Shown: positions 29,533 through 39,485, numbered from the stretch's first letter. The stretch is DNA of 64,000 nt from Rossellomorea aquimaris (GCF_001877785.1 NZ_MINN01000074.1:620001-684000), one strand, 5' to 3'. Notes: a model not told the origin generated them from the letters alone. Made by a program: numbers and translations.

Positions 29533-30117
29533 CTAATTCTCATCTGCTGCCAATAAACCTGTGTATCTTGCGGCATCTTCAGGAGGCATTTTCTCAAGTA
29601 TGTCGGCTAAATCATCCGGTTTAATGCTGGAAAGTATTTTAAGTGCTTCTTGATCCTCCATATTCATTAAGACCGGGGCGGCACTTTTAGCTGACATAGA
29701 CTCGAATGTACTTACTACTTCTTTAAAAGCCCGTTTATTTTCTTCCCCTATCTGTCTCAGTTCTTCAAGCTCAAGCTTTTGCTGTTCGATTGTTGCCTGA
29801 AGTTTTTCATTGTACTTCTCACTGCCGTCAATTTCACTTCGCAGCCGGGAGATTTGGGCTTCTTTATCCTCAATGGAAGTCTGTAGCGAAACAATCCGGC
29901 TCTCCAGCTGCTCTTTCCCCTCCTCACTTGCAGATGGGATCACTTTTGAAATGAAAGGAACGGACTGTGCTTTCTCGAACACATTGATTCCTGCAACTGT
30001 CATTACGATCAAGGCGATGGTAATCGCAAATAATAGAGGAATGAAGATTACAAATACAATCCATTGAAAACGGCTGGTTTCTTTGTTCTCTTTCTCTTCT
30101 GCAATCATTTTTGGCAT
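29533..30117 (-). CDS. ylxF: MotE/YlxF-type coiled-coil protein
   Basis: 194 residues: short cytoplasmic N-terminus, one membrane helix (WIVFVIFIPLLFAITIALIVMTVAGI), a long coiled coil (about 70-140), and a C-terminal MgtE N-type domain LKILSSIKPDDLADILEKMPPEDAARY. This matches YlxF in the Bacillus fla/che operon and the MotE chaperone family of other bacteria; the exact role in Bacillus is not settled. It begins 4 bases after fliJ. Confidence 0.88.
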   Translation of the reverse strand: MPKMIAEEKENKETSRFQWIVFVIFIPLLFAITIALIVMTVAGINVFEKAQSVPFISKVIPSASEEGKEQLESRIVSLQTSIEDKEAQISRLRSEIDGSEKYNEKLQATIEQQKLELEELRQIGEENKRAFKEVVSTFESMSAKSAAPVLMNMEDQEALKILSSIKPDDLADILEKMPPEDAARYTGLLAADEN

Positions 30118-30121
30118 TCTA

Positions 30122-30568
30122 TCACCTAATTCCCCGATTCATGTATTGGACAACGGACACTTCATCCAACTGGTTGTTTTCATCTTCTTTCATTTTTTCA
30201 AGAAAAACACTAGCGTCCTTTTCTTTTATTTTTTCGTACTTCTTCACTTCCATGTTCATATCGACTAGTTTTTCTTCATACCAGTTCATGCGATTACGTG
30301 CTTGGATCACGAGTTCCTGATAATAGGAAATCGTCTTTTCCAGATTTGTTATGAATTGTTGATGGTGGCGTATATCCTGCACCGAAAGGCCGTTTTGAAG
30401 TCGGCCGGCTTGATGGAATTCCAAATCTTCCTTTTTCTTTAAAAATCCATAAAGCATTTCTGCCACCTTCTCAAACTTTGAGATGGCTCCTTTATATTGC
30501 TCATTCAATTCATCTTTCTCTTTTTCCTTGAGGGTCAAGATCCGTTCAAATCGATATTGATAACTCAT
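30122..30568 (-). CDS. fliJ: flagellar export chaperone FliJ
   Basis: 148-residue, almost wholly coiled-coil protein that acts as the central stalk of the FliI ATPase ring and as a general export chaperone. Visible: YRFERILTLKEKEKDELNEQYKGA and heptad-rich helices throughout. The ATG overlaps the fliI stop (ATGA). Confidence 0.93.
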   Translation of the reverse strand: MSYQYRFERILTLKEKEKDELNEQYKGAISKFEKVAEMLYGFLKKKEDLEFHQAGRLQNGLSVQDIRHHQQFITNLEKTISYYQELVIQARNRMNWYEEKLVDMNMEVKKYEKIKEKDASVFLEKMKEDENNQLDEVSVVQYMNRGIR

Positions 30569-31893
30569 GACCGCACGTCACCTTTTTCTGCCAGCTGTAT
30601 AAGTTGGTCGATACTTTCAGCCTGCGATATTTTTTCATAAACACCTTGTTTAAGAAATGAAATAATCTTGGGATAATAGTTGATGGCTTCGTCTATTTCT
30701 TTAGAAGAACCCTTCTTATATGCACCGATTTGAATGAGATCTTCAGATTCTATATAGGTGCTGTAAAGCTCCCTTAACCTCACCGAAGCCTCAAGATGCT
30801 GGTCCGAGGCCAGATGATTCATAAGGCGGCTGACGCTTTTCAAGATATTGATTGCCGGAAATTGCCCCCTGTTGGCTATCTTTCGATCCAATACAATATG
30901 TCCGTCCAAAATCCCCCGTACTGTATCGGAAATTGGTTCATTAAGGTCATCGCCGTCCACGAGCACAGTATAGAACGCCGTAATGCTTCCCTTTAAGTTG
31001 GTTCCCGTCCTTTCAAGTAGCTTCGGGAGTATCGCAAATACTGAAGGAGTATACCCCTTTGTTGTAGGAGGTTCACCGACAGCCAGGCCGATTTCCCGCT
31101 GCGCCATTGCCACGCGGGTAGCAGAATCCATCATCAACATTACATTCATGCCTTTATCGCGAAAATATTCAGCGATGGCCGTTGCTGTAAAGGCACCTTT
31201 GATCCTCATGAGAGCCGGCTGATCAGAAGTGGAGGCAACGACTATCGTCCTTTTCAATCCATCTTCGCCAAGGTCCCTTTCAATGAATTCCCTGACTTCC
31301 CTGCCGCGTTCCCCGATCAAAGCAATGACATTCAAATCAGCTTTCGTATTCCTTGCTATCATTCCGAGCAGCGTGCTCTTTCCGACCCCGCTCCCTGCAA
31401 AAATCCCTACACGCTGACCTTTTCCTACCGTCAGCATACTATCGATTGCTTTCACCCCGACCTCCATCGGTTCATCTATAGGCGGCCTGGAAAGCGGATT
31501 AGGGGGTTCGTGATCGGTGTGAGCAGCAGACAGGCCGGCGGGCAGCATACTTCCGTCCAGCGGCTTACCCAGCGAATCCACAACTTTCCCGATCAATGCC
31601 GGACCTATTTTAACTTCCAGGGGCTTTGATGTAGCTTCCACCAGACTTCCCGGGGCTATATCCTGCATGTTGGAATAGGGCATCAGGATGACAAGCTGAC
31701 CATTGAACCCCACCACTTCTGCAAGAATTATTTTTGGTATCCCCCTGCTGATGATATGGATATGACAGACCTCACCGACTGAACTCTCGGGTCCCTGTGA
31801 TTCGATCATAAGTCCGACGGCACGCTTTACTTTCCCGTATTTCTTGAACGTATTGACCTGCGGGATAAGCGGTAGTAAATCTATTGCTTTCAT
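30565..31893 (-). CDS. fliI: flagellum-specific ATP synthase FliI
   Basis: Hexameric F1-beta-like ATPase of the export apparatus that loads substrates. 442 residues: Walker A GIFAGSGVGKSTLL (around 163-176), catalytic GERGREVREFIE, Walker B region VMLMMDSATRVAMAQREI, and the conserved PPTTKGYTPSVFAILPKLLERTG. Overlaps fliH by 4 bases and fliJ by 4 bases, giving a coupled fliH-fliI-fliJ unit that makes the ATPase complex. Confidence 0.98.
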   Translation of the reverse strand: MKAIDLLPLIPQVNTFKKYGKVKRAVGLMIESQGPESSVGEVCHIHIISRGIPKIILAEVVGFNGQLVILMPYSNMQDIAPGSLVEATSKPLEVKIGPALIGKVVDSLGKPLDGSMLPAGLSAAHTDHEPPNPLSRPPIDEPMEVGVKAIDSMLTVGKGQRVGIFAGSGVGKSTLLGMIARNTKADLNVIALIGERGREVREFIERDLGEDGLKRTIVVASTSDQPALMRIKGAFTATAIAEYFRDKGMNVMLMMDSATRVAMAQREIGLAVGEPPTTKGYTPSVFAILPKLLERTGTNLKGSITAFYTVLVDGDDLNEPISDTVRGILDGHIVLDRKIANRGQFPAINILKSVSRLMNHLASDQHLEASVRLRELYSTYIESEDLIQIGAYKKGSSKEIDEAINYYPKIISFLKQGVYEKISQAESIDQLIQLAEKGDVRS

Positions 31894-32669
31894 GTTGCAT
31901 CCCCCTGCAGCACTTCAAACAGTTTCAGTTTCAATTCCGCCAGCTGTGAATCGATACTTACGATTATTCTCCCTTGATTTGTCTCTATGTAACATTCATC
32001 CTCTCTCAAATCATCATTCCCATAGATAAAGCATTGTACATTTGCAGGAAATGCCGATTCAATTTCCTCTTTGTTTTCCATCAGATTAAAATATCGGGAT
32101 GGATGGCAGTGGATTTGAACCTCAGGCAGCTGCCTGACTTCCTTCAAGGCTCTTTTAACAATTGAAGTGAATGTTTCCGGCTCATCTATAATCTTTTTAC
32201 CGATGATTTTTTCAGCACTGGCGATTGCAAGGGAAACAATGACTTGCTGCGCTTTTTCTAAATATGAGTAATATTCTTGCTTGTTCCATTCTATAATTCG
32301 TTCTGCTTCAATCAGCCTTCGGGCATATTCCTGATATCCCTTTTTCATTCCCTCTTCTTCACCTTTTTGAAATCCGGCGTCATAGGCTTCTTTAAATTGT
32401 TTCTCACGTTGTGTCAGCCAGTTATCTTTTTCCTGTTGAATCTGGGAGTGAATGCGGTCCCTCTCTTCAAAAGCCCCGGATACAATCTTCTCAGCTTTAC
32501 GCCTGGCTTCTGAGATTAAATCTTCTAGTTCTGTGTACCTCAGCTGTTGTTGGTTGGAAAGGTCCTCTTCTGAAAGTTCCGTCATTGTAGAACGTATATG
32601 CTTAAGGGCTATGACCTTCTCATTATCTCCGCGAGTATGAGCTGCGGAAGACTTAATGATTCTAGACAA
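31890..32669 (-). CDS. fliH: flagellar export ATPase regulator FliH
   Basis: Dimeric negative regulator and anchor of FliI. About 259 residues: basic N-terminus SRIIKSSAA, a long coiled coil with GXXXG-like spacing around AYDAGFQKGEEEGMKKGYQEY, and a C-terminal domain similar to the V-ATPase E subunit. Start choice: the frame opens at ATG 32696 within fliG, but GGAGGGG lies between it and the TTG at 32667-32669, so TTG is preferred; that start overlaps the fliG stop by 8 bases. Confidence 0.9.
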   Translation of the reverse strand: MSRIIKSSAAHTRGDNEKVIALKHIRSTMTELSEEDLSNQQQLRYTELEDLISEARRKAEKIVSGAFEERDRIHSQIQQEKDNWLTQREKQFKEAYDAGFQKGEEEGMKKGYQEYARRLIEAERIIEWNKQEYYSYLEKAQQVIVSLAIASAEKIIGKKIIDEPETFTSIVKRALKEVRQLPEVQIHCHPSRYFNLMENKEEIESAFPANVQCFIYGNDDLREDECYIETNQGRIIVSIDSQLAELKLKLFEVLQGDAT

Positions 32670-33675
32670 TGATATCGTCCCCTCCACCCCGGGCAATGAT
32701 GATTTCCCCGGCTTCTTCCAATCGTCTGATGATCGCTACGATTCTTGATTGGGCTTCTTCTACATCACGCAGTCTGACTGGCCCCATGAATTCCATTTCT
32801 TCTTTGAGGGTCTCCACCATCCGATTGGACATATTTTTAAATACAATTTCCTTGACCTCATCGCTCGATACCTTGAGTGATAGAAGAAGGTCTTCATTAT
32901 CACAATCTCTGATGACTCGTTGGATGGAACGGCCATCAAGCGTAACGATATCTTCAAATACAAACATTCTCTTCTTGATTTCTTCGGCCAGCTCCGGATC
33001 CTGGATTTCTAGTGCATCCAAGATCGTTTTTTCCGTTGAGCGGTCTACACCATTCAGAACTTCGACTACAGCTTCCACCCCGCCGGTTTGTGTATAATCC
33101 TGGGTGACAGTCGCAGACAGCTTCCTTTCAAGAATGGCCTCGACTTCACTGATTACTTCCGGCGATGTACCGTCCATGATCGCGATCCTTCTGGCTATAT
33201 CAGCTTGAACATCTTGAGGGAGTTCAGATAGGATCTGTCCTGACTGCTGTGGATCCAAATAAGATAATATCAGGGCAATCGTCTGCGGATGTTCATTTTG
33301 AATAAAATTCAATATTTGAGCCGGGTCCGCTTTACGGGCAAAATCAAAGGGTTTCACCTGCAGTGATGAAGTCAGGCGATTGATGATCGCTGCAGCCTGG
33401 TCCGCACCGAGTGCCTTCTCCAGTACTGTTTTCGCATAACCGATCCCCCCTTGGGAAATATAGTCCTGAGCAATTGCGATATTGTGGAATTCTTCGAGGA
33501 TATCTTCTTTTGCCTCAGTCTCTACCTTCCTAACTCCAGATATCTCTAAGGTCAGCTTTTCTATCTCTTCTTCAGATAAATGTTTATAGACTGTTGCCGA
33601 CACATCGGGACCGAGTGAAATCAGGAGGATAGCCGCTTTTTGTTTACCTGTTAAATCTTTCTCTCTTCTAGCCAT
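32662..33675 (-). CDS. fliG: flagellar switch protein FliG
   Basis: C-ring protein that generates torque against MotA. 337 residues: N-terminal LTGKQKAAILLISLGPDVSATVYKHLSEEEIEKLTLEI (FliF binding), the middle domain with NEHPQTIALILSYLDPQQSGQIL, and the C-terminal torque helix region IQRVIRDCDNEDLLLSLKVSSDEVKEIVFKNMSNRM. Twelve bases after fliF. Confidence 0.98.
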   Translation of the reverse strand: MARREKDLTGKQKAAILLISLGPDVSATVYKHLSEEEIEKLTLEISGVRKVETEAKEDILEEFHNIAIAQDYISQGGIGYAKTVLEKALGADQAAAIINRLTSSLQVKPFDFARKADPAQILNFIQNEHPQTIALILSYLDPQQSGQILSELPQDVQADIARRIAIMDGTSPEVISEVEAILERKLSATVTQDYTQTGGVEAVVEVLNGVDRSTEKTILDALEIQDPELAEEIKKRMFVFEDIVTLDGRSIQRVIRDCDNEDLLLSLKVSSDEVKEIVFKNMSNRMVETLKEEMEFMGPVRLRDVEEAQSRIVAIIRRLEEAGEIIIARGGGDDIIV

Positions 33676-33687
33676 TTCCTCACCCTT

Positions 33688-35271
33688 CTACTCATCAGCT
33701 AACCAAGTTCGAAGTAATTTGGCGAACTCTTCCGGTTTTTCTTTTGCCATTCTTTCAAGCTGCTTACGTCTGATCGAACCATCCGTTTCTTCTTTAGGTT
33801 CAATTTCAGGTATCTCAGCAGGAATGCGTTCCTCTTCAATGTACAATTCTTCTTCCTTCTTCCTGCGTGATTTCAGCAGAAAGAAAATCAGCAATAAAAT
33901 GATGATCAGCAGGATACCGCCGATGGCATATACCCACCAAGGAATCCCTTGTTTCGTGTCATCTTCAAATTCCATCTTTCCGTTAAACTCCTGAACTGAA
34001 ACGACAACCTTATCTTCAATATCTTCATCTGTCAGTTCCGGGGATGATTCCTTATCGATGGAAGTCCTCACGATGGTGGATAGAACCTTTTGTATATCAT
34101 CAATCCGGTCCTGTGGAAGTGAACTCTCGTCTGCAGGGTTCGGGGGTTCCACCATCACCTGTATTCCCAAGTCACGGATTTTGTAAGGACTTTCTACAAT
34201 TTCGGACCTGATCCGGTTGACTTCATTATTGATCGTTTCTTCCATTCTTTCATAATCGCCGTTCGATCCGGTACCTTCTTGATACGAGTCAAGAGTATCA
34301 TCTGTGTCTTCTCCGGATGGAACACCGCCTGGACCTGCCCCTTCTCCCGAAAAGGTTTCCGTGATTCTCTGTGCGCTTACGGCGATTCCTTCCATATTCT
34401 CTTCATCAACAGGCGTTACCATGTTTTTTTCATGATTTGCCTGGGTAAAGTCAATATCAGTCGATACCGAAACGACTACTTTATTGAAACCGATCAGTGT
34501 ACCGAGCATATTTTGAACCTGGCGCTGGATATCCCGCTCGATTTCCTTTTTTACATCCATCTGCTGGGCGATATTTCCGCTCATTGAATTATTTTGAGAT
34601 TCCAAATCGAAATACTCAAAAAACTGGTTCATGATGACGATATTCTCAGTAGGCAGATTCGGAACACTTTTTGATACTAAATGATAAAGTGACTTAATCT
34701 GACTCTGGTCCATATTAAAACCAGGATTGGTATTCAAAACGATCGATGCTGATGCATTCTGGGCATCATCATTGAGGAATACCTGCTCTTCCGGGAGATT
34801 AATCATGACCTTGGCATCTTTTACGCCTTCAATTCCTTTAATCAGGTCCACCAGCTCTGTCTGCATCGCATCAAGTTTCATGACGTCAAATTCATTATCC
34901 GTCATTCCAAATCCGGCATTCTTACTGAAGAATGAATAATCAATGCTTCCTGAATTTGGAATACCTTCAGCGGCAAGTTCCACTTTTAACGTATCTACTT
35001 GCTCTGAAGGCACGAGTATGGCTGTTCCACCCTCTGTGATTTGGGAAGGAATCCCCCTGCCATCAAGATTTTCCTTAATGGTGCCTGTCTCTGAAGGAGA
35101 CAGATTTTTATACAGAGGCGCCATCGGTGTTTTTGTCATAAAAAAAACGGCAGCGCTTATGATAACGATGCAGCATAGCAAAACAGCTCCCATGACCGCT
35201 TTTTGCTTTTTCGTTCTGCTTGTCCAATATGTCTTTATTTGATTTGTATAATTCTTAAACGATTCATTCAT
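33688..35271 (-). CDS. fliF: flagellar MS-ring protein FliF
   Basis: Builds the MS ring in the membrane, the base of motor assembly. 527 residues: first membrane helix AVMGAVLLCCIVIISAAVFFM, two ring-building motifs (with PLYKNLSPSETGTIKENLDGRGIPSQ and MINLPEEQVF), an acidic variable region, second helix WVYAIGGILLIIILLLIFFLL, and the FliG-binding C-terminus KQLERMAKEKPEEFAKLLRTWLADE. Confidence 0.98.
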   Translation of the reverse strand: MNESFKNYTNQIKTYWTSRTKKQKAVMGAVLLCCIVIISAAVFFMTKTPMAPLYKNLSPSETGTIKENLDGRGIPSQITEGGTAILVPSEQVDTLKVELAAEGIPNSGSIDYSFFSKNAGFGMTDNEFDVMKLDAMQTELVDLIKGIEGVKDAKVMINLPEEQVFLNDDAQNASASIVLNTNPGFNMDQSQIKSLYHLVSKSVPNLPTENIVIMNQFFEYFDLESQNNSMSGNIAQQMDVKKEIERDIQRQVQNMLGTLIGFNKVVVSVSTDIDFTQANHEKNMVTPVDEENMEGIAVSAQRITETFSGEGAGPGGVPSGEDTDDTLDSYQEGTGSNGDYERMEETINNEVNRIRSEIVESPYKIRDLGIQVMVEPPNPADESSLPQDRIDDIQKVLSTIVRTSIDKESSPELTDEDIEDKVVVSVQEFNGKMEFEDDTKQGIPWWVYAIGGILLIIILLLIFFLLKSRRKKEEELYIEEERIPAEIPEIEPKEETDGSIRRKQLERMAKEKPEEFAKLLRTWLADE

Positions 35272-35304
35272 TACAATCCTCCGGTACTCGACTGCATGTT
35301 TCTA

Positions 35305-35610
35305 TTACATTGGCATTCTCATTATTTCCTGATACGCCTCAACGACTTTATTGCGTACTTCCATTGTTGTCTGAAGAGTGATACTTGCCTTCTGCGAAGC
35401 GATCATAACTTGATGAAGATCGACATTTTCGCCCCGCACCAGTTTTTCTGTCATTCTATCTGATTGAATCTGCGTTTGATTGACCTCTTCAATTGATTTT
35501 TTCAGCAATTGTCCGAAATTACTTGTGGCATCTGAGGGTGAAATTTGTTTTTCACTTAACGACGGACTTAAAAAATTCGGATTGACCGAACTTATACTAT
35601 GTATGGCCAT
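35305..35610 (-). CDS. fliE: flagellar hook-basal body protein FliE
   Basis: First exported rod component, links the MS ring to the rod. 101 residues with the family C-terminus VDLHQVMIASQKASITLQTTMEVRNKVVEAYQEIMRMPM. Third gene of the operon, between flgC and fliF. Confidence 0.97.
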   Translation of the reverse strand: MAIHSISSVNPNFLSPSLSEKQISPSDATSNFGQLLKKSIEEVNQTQIQSDRMTEKLVRGENVDLHQVMIASQKASITLQTTMEVRNKVVEAYQEIMRMPM

Positions 35611-35623
35611 GAGTGCTGCCTCC

Positions 35624-36085
35624 TTACTTACCTATTTCAAGTGATTTCATCAGAATCGATTTATTTGCATTGAACACAGTGACGTTTGCTTCATAAGAGC
35701 GTGTAGCCGAGATCAGGTCGACCATTTCCCTGAGAGGGTCGACATTAGGGAGCTCTACATAGCCTTCCTCATCAGCATCCGGGTGTTCCGGGTCATAGAC
35801 CATTTTAAAAGGCGTTGTATTATCCTCTTTTATCTTGGATACTTTGACCCCCTGTCCAACTGATTGAGTCCCTTTGTTCACGGCTGCATTAAGAAAGGAT
35901 GAAAATCCCGCTTCCTTAGGTTCCATTACAACTGATTTCCTTCTATACGGCTCCCACTCACCATCTGCATTCACCTTCGCCCTTGTGGAATCTGCGTTTG
36001 CCATATTGGATGATATAACATCCATTCTTAATCTCTGAGCTGTCAGGGCGGAAGATGTAGTGTTTAAACTAGTGAAAATGGACAA
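35624..36085 (-). CDS. flgC: flagellar proximal rod protein FlgC
   Basis: Rod protein. 153 residues: N-terminal FTSLNTTSSALTAQRLRMDVISSNMANADSTR (rod consensus), C-terminal LREMVDLISATRSYEANVTVFNANKSILMKSLEI. Two bases separate it from the flgB stop, so translation is coupled. Confidence 0.98.
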   Translation of the reverse strand: MSIFTSLNTTSSALTAQRLRMDVISSNMANADSTRAKVNADGEWEPYRRKSVVMEPKEAGFSSFLNAAVNKGTQSVGQGVKVSKIKEDNTTPFKMVYDPEHPDADEEGYVELPNVDPLREMVDLISATRSYEANVTVFNANKSILMKSLEIGK

Positions 36086-36087
36086 TG

Positions 36088-36474
36088 CTACTTACCTCCC
36101 CTGATAACTGTCTTCAAAGAGTTGAATTTTCCATTGATCCGATCTGACAGCGCATTGAAATAAATTTGGTTTTCTGCCATTTCAGACATTTCCTTGTCCA
36201 GGTCAACCCCGTTACCATTATGGTTAAATTGATAGCCATTCCTTGACTTCACAGCGGGATGTGCATCTGCAGACTTAAATGCGATATGCCTTGAATCTGT
36301 TCTTTTCGCATCCAATTGCATGGAATGATTCAGGACGGTTTTAAAATCCACTTCTTTTGCTTTATAGTTTGGAGTATCTACATTTGCTATGTTTTGAGAG
36401 ATTGCTTTCTGATTTAAAGAGGCATAGTCCAGGCCCCTTTCTAGACTTGTAATCGTATTGGAAAATAATTTCAC
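36088..36474 (-). CDS. flgB: flagellar proximal rod protein FlgB
   Basis: First gene of the fla/che operon; forms the proximal rod. 128 residues with LDYASLNQKAISQNIANVDTPNYKAKEVDF and the C-terminal NGVDLDKEMSEMAENQIYFNALSDRINGKFNSLKTVIRGGK. The frame opens at GTG 36481-36483, but AGAGGTG overlaps that codon and sits 6 bases before the next GTG (36472-36474), which aligns with the B. subtilis start; I use the latter. Transcribed from the promoter at 36545-36573. Confidence 0.97.
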   Translation of the reverse strand: MKLFSNTITSLERGLDYASLNQKAISQNIANVDTPNYKAKEVDFKTVLNHSMQLDAKRTDSRHIAFKSADAHPAVKSRNGYQFNHNGNGVDLDKEMSEMAENQIYFNALSDRINGKFNSLKTVIRGGK

Positions 36475-36544
36475 CTGAAGCACCTCTATCCATTTAATTA
36501 GTAAGATTCGGATACTTTTACAAATATAACTTCTTTCCGTCCTT

Positions 36545-36573
36545 ATTGTAATGTTTAGGTCTAATAGTGTCTA
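36545..36573 (-). promoter_or_regulatory. sigma-A promoter of the fla/che operon
   Basis: Minus strand: TAGACA (-35, 5 of 6), 17-base spacer, TACAAT (-10, 5 of 6), about 70 bases before flgB. No convincing sigma-D site (TAAA-N15-GCCGATAT) was found here although B. subtilis has one. This promoter should drive the ~28-kb, ~33-gene operon down to swrB. Confidence 0.75.
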
Positions 36574-37083
36574 TGAATATTCAGTATTTTTTAACGAAAA
36601 CCGTCGAAAAATGAAGAATTAATGACTTTAAACCTATAAAATGACCTATTATTGGAAACTTTTCTTACCGTTCATTACTCTACTGTTTCATTTCAGTTAC
36701 ACTTCATTACAAAGTTTTACATGGTTAATTTTATCAGCGGGTTCAACTTTCCTCTAGCAGAATATTTTTCCAATAAATCGACATTTCAAGACACATTTTC
36801 TACCTTTTTTATTACTTTTGAAAGTTTATATTTTACTTATCCTGTATGGTTGTAATAGTGTCGAAAAAAGTCGTAATAGAAATGTAACATCTTAATTTTA
36901 CTACCCATATTGTAGAAGACAAGGCCTGGCTCTTGTCCTTTTATAGTCCATTCGGCTTATTTACTGCCTAATAATTGTCTATGGATACAACCTTTTCATC
37001 AGATAGCTGAATCCCCTTAAATTCTCCTGATAATTTCGGAACCAGAAAATCATAGACCAGCTGGATAGTGTTGCTGGCCAAAT
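36574..37083. other. AT-rich non-coding stretch upstream of the fla/che promoter
   Basis: About 510 bases between the codY terminator and the fla/che promoter with no supported gene. It is strongly AT-rich near 36.6-36.9 kb, includes a second possible promoter (TTGAAA-N17-AATATT near 36.76 kb, minus strand), a short hairpin GACAAG...CTTGTC near 36.93 kb and a weak CodY-like box at 36576-36590. A likely landing region for motility regulators. Confidence 0.6.
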
Positions 37084-37120
37084 AAAAAATCCGTTATTCC
37101 TTTAGAAGGAATAACGGATT
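37084..37120 (-). terminator. intrinsic terminator after codY
   Basis: A perfect 13-bp stem (AATCCGTTATTCC with GGAATAACGGATT), 7-base loop, then TTTTTT on the minus strand, 15 bases after the codY stop. Separates codY from the fla/che operon. Confidence 0.92.
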
Positions 37121-37134
37121 CTTATCATCTATTA

Positions 37135-37914
37135 TTAATTTGTACGAAGCTTTTCAAGTTCGAGCAGGAATTTATTGTTAAGAACTTTGATGTATGTCCC
37201 TTTCATACCCAATGAACGGGATTCGATTACTCCGGCACTTTCAAGTTTACGAAGGGCGTTTACGATGACCGAACGGGTTATACCGACTCTGTCAGCGATT
37301 TTGGATGCTACCAATAAGCCTTCATTTCCATTGAGTTCTTCAAAGATATGTTCAATCGCTTCCAGTTCGCTATATGACAGGGAACTGATCGCCATTTGAA
37401 CGACAGCCTTGCTTCTTGCTTCCACTTCGATTTCTTCAGCTTTTTCACGGAGGATTTCCATACCTACCACTGTCGCCCCGTATTCAGCAAGAATCAGATC
37501 ATCATCCTCAAAGCTTTCCTGCAGTCTTGCAAGGATCAGCGTACCAAGACGCTCCCCTCCGCCGATAATCGGTACGATTGTTGTTAAACCGTCTTTGAAT
37601 AACTCTCTATTTTCAACCGGGAAGGCAGTATATTCGCTTTCAACATCAAGGTTTGGAGATGTTTCCTGGATATTGAAAAGATTTTGAGTATATTGTTCAG
37701 GGAATTGACGGTCTTCAAGCATCTGCTTCATTCTTTCGTTTTCAATCTGCTGATTGATTGCAAATCCAAGAAGTTTACCGCGGCGGCTGACGACAAATAC
37801 ATTTGCTTCGATTACACCGCTGAGCGTCTCTGACATTTCCTTGAAGTTAACCGGTTTACCGGCAGCCTTTTGAAGCATGGCATTAATTGTTCTTGTTTTT
37901 CCTAATAAGTTCAT
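37135..37914 (-). CDS. codY: GTP- and branched-chain-amino-acid-sensing regulator CodY
   Basis: Global nutritional repressor. 259 residues from ATG 37912-37914, which has GGAGG 8 bases upstream (the ATG at 37918-37920 is too close). N-terminal GAF domain for isoleucine/valine ([52 protein letters not shown]), then a GTP-related central helix and the winged helix-turn-helix [34 protein letters not shown]. Downstream of xerC-hslV-hslU, the classic codVWXY order. Confidence 0.98.
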   Translation of the reverse strand: MNLLGKTRTINAMLQKAAGKPVNFKEMSETLSGVIEANVFVVSRRGKLLGFAINQQIENERMKQMLEDRQFPEQYTQNLFNIQETSPNLDVESEYTAFPVENRELFKDGLTTIVPIIGGGERLGTLILARLQESFEDDDLILAEYGATVVGMEILREKAEEIEVEARSKAVVQMAISSLSYSELEAIEHIFEELNGNEGLLVASKIADRVGITRSVIVNALRKLESAGVIESRSLGMKGTYIKVLNNKFLLELEKLRTN

Positions 37915-38021
37915 TTTCATTTCCTCCTAGTACAACTAAATTGTATCTATTGTTATATTTATAAATTTTACTTCATTTTTCTAATCTTTTTTTCTATACC
38001 CATATCTTCGTTAATAAAAAC

Positions 38022-39437
38022 TTAAAGGATGAACTGGCTTAAATCCTTATCTTTTGAAATGGCCCCCAATTTATCATCCACATACTGAGGAGTGATTTTA
38101 ATCGTCTCCAGCGTTATTTCAGGTGCCTCAAAGGATAAATCTTCAAGCAGCTTCTCCATGATGGTATGAAGTCGGCGTGCCCCGATATTATCTGTATTCT
38201 GGTTCACTTCGAATGCTATTTCTGCCAGCCTACGAATAGCATCGTCAGAAAATTCAATTTGTATACCTTCTGTTTCCATTAAAGCAATATATTGCTTAAT
38301 GATTGCATTATCGGGTTCAATCAATATCCGTACAAAATCTTCAGTGGAGAGTTTCTTAAGTTCCACACGGATCGGAAAACGTCCTTGAAGTTCCGGTATC
38401 AGGTCGGAAGGCTTTGACATATGGAAGGCCCCTGCCCCGATGAAAAGCATGTAATCAGTCTTCACGGAACCGTATTTAGTCACGACCGTCGATCCCTCCA
38501 CGATTGGGAGTATGTCACGCTGAACACCTTCCCTTGATACATCTGCCGATGACTGTCCGGAACCTTTGCTGGCAATCTTGTCAATTTCATCAATGAAAAT
38601 GATTCCAGACTGCTCAGCCCTGATGAGTGCATCCTGTGTTACTTCATCCATATCGATAAGCTTCTGTGCCTCTTCGTTGATGAGCACAGTCCTGGCTTCC
38701 TTCACCTTGAGCTTTCTCTTCTTCTTTTTCTTGGGCATGAAGCTGCTCAAGGCATCCTGCATGTTCATCCCCATATGTTCCATCCCTGACCCTTGAAGCA
38801 TATCGAACATGGAAGCTTGCTGTTCTTCCACTTCAATGGTGATGAACTCTTCCTCCAGCTCGCCATCTTTCAATTTTTGTTCTGCCCTTGTTCTTTGCTC
38901 CCTCAATGACAGCTCTTCCTGCTTTTCCTGGTCTTCATCGGAAGGCTGACCGTTTCCGTTGCCGCCAAAAATCATTTCAAAAGGGTTTTTGTACGAAGAC
39001 GATTTCTTCTTTGAAGGTACAAGCAGTTCGACAAGGCGGATTTCTGCGTTTTCTGCAGCACGTTCGCGCACCCCGGCCATTTTTTCCTCTTTAACAAGCC
39101 TTACAGCCGTTTCTACAAGGTCCCTGACCATCGACTCAACATCGCGTCCTACATAGCCGACCTCAGTGAATTTAGTTGCTTCAACCTTCACAAACGGAGC
39201 ACGTACCAATTTAGCAATCCTCCGTGCGATTTCCGTTTTCCCCACACCTGTGGGTCCAAGCATAAGGATATTTTTCGGTATTACTTCATCTTTAATGGCT
39301 TCTGCCAGCAGGCTTCTCCGGTAACGATTTCTTAACGCGACAGCCACCGCTCTTTTCGCATCTTTTTGCCCTACAATATATTGATCTAATTTTTCAACGA
39401 TCTGTCTTGGGGTCAATTGCTCAGCATTCTTTTTCAA
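38022..39437 (-). CDS. hslU: ATP-dependent protease ATPase subunit HslU (ClpY)
   Basis: AAA+ unfoldase that feeds substrates to HslV. About 471 residues: [34 protein letters not shown], Walker [18 protein letters not shown], the variable I domain (about 110-240, K/E-rich), Walker [12 protein letters not shown], sensor [15 protein letters not shown], and the HslV-docking C-terminus DLSQFIL. The TTG at 39435-39437, with AGGAG 8 bases upstream, is the likely start; the frame extends to GTG 39446. Confidence 0.97.
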   Translation of the reverse strand: MKKNAEQLTPRQIVEKLDQYIVGQKDAKRAVAVALRNRYRRSLLAEAIKDEVIPKNILMLGPTGVGKTEIARRIAKLVRAPFVKVEATKFTEVGYVGRDVESMVRDLVETAVRLVKEEKMAGVRERAAENAEIRLVELLVPSKKKSSSYKNPFEMIFGGNGNGQPSDEDQEKQEELSLREQRTRAEQKLKDGELEEEFITIEVEEQQASMFDMLQGSGMEHMGMNMQDALSSFMPKKKKKRKLKVKEARTVLINEEAQKLIDMDEVTQDALIRAEQSGIIFIDEIDKIASKGSGQSSADVSREGVQRDILPIVEGSTVVTKYGSVKTDYMLFIGAGAFHMSKPSDLIPELQGRFPIRVELKKLSTEDFVRILIEPDNAIIKQYIALMETEGIQIEFSDDAIRRLAEIAFEVNQNTDNIGARRLHTIMEKLLEDLSFEAPEITLETIKITPQYVDDKLGAISKDKDLSQFIL

Positions 39438-39485
39438 ATGACACACTCCTAACTTTTCTATCGTGTGAAAAAATATTATATTGAG

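Noticed and set aside
36652-36855. 67-residue plus-strand frame in the codY-flgB gap
   Set aside because: Phenylalanine/serine-rich translation of AT-rich DNA, without a ribosome binding site or neighbour support.
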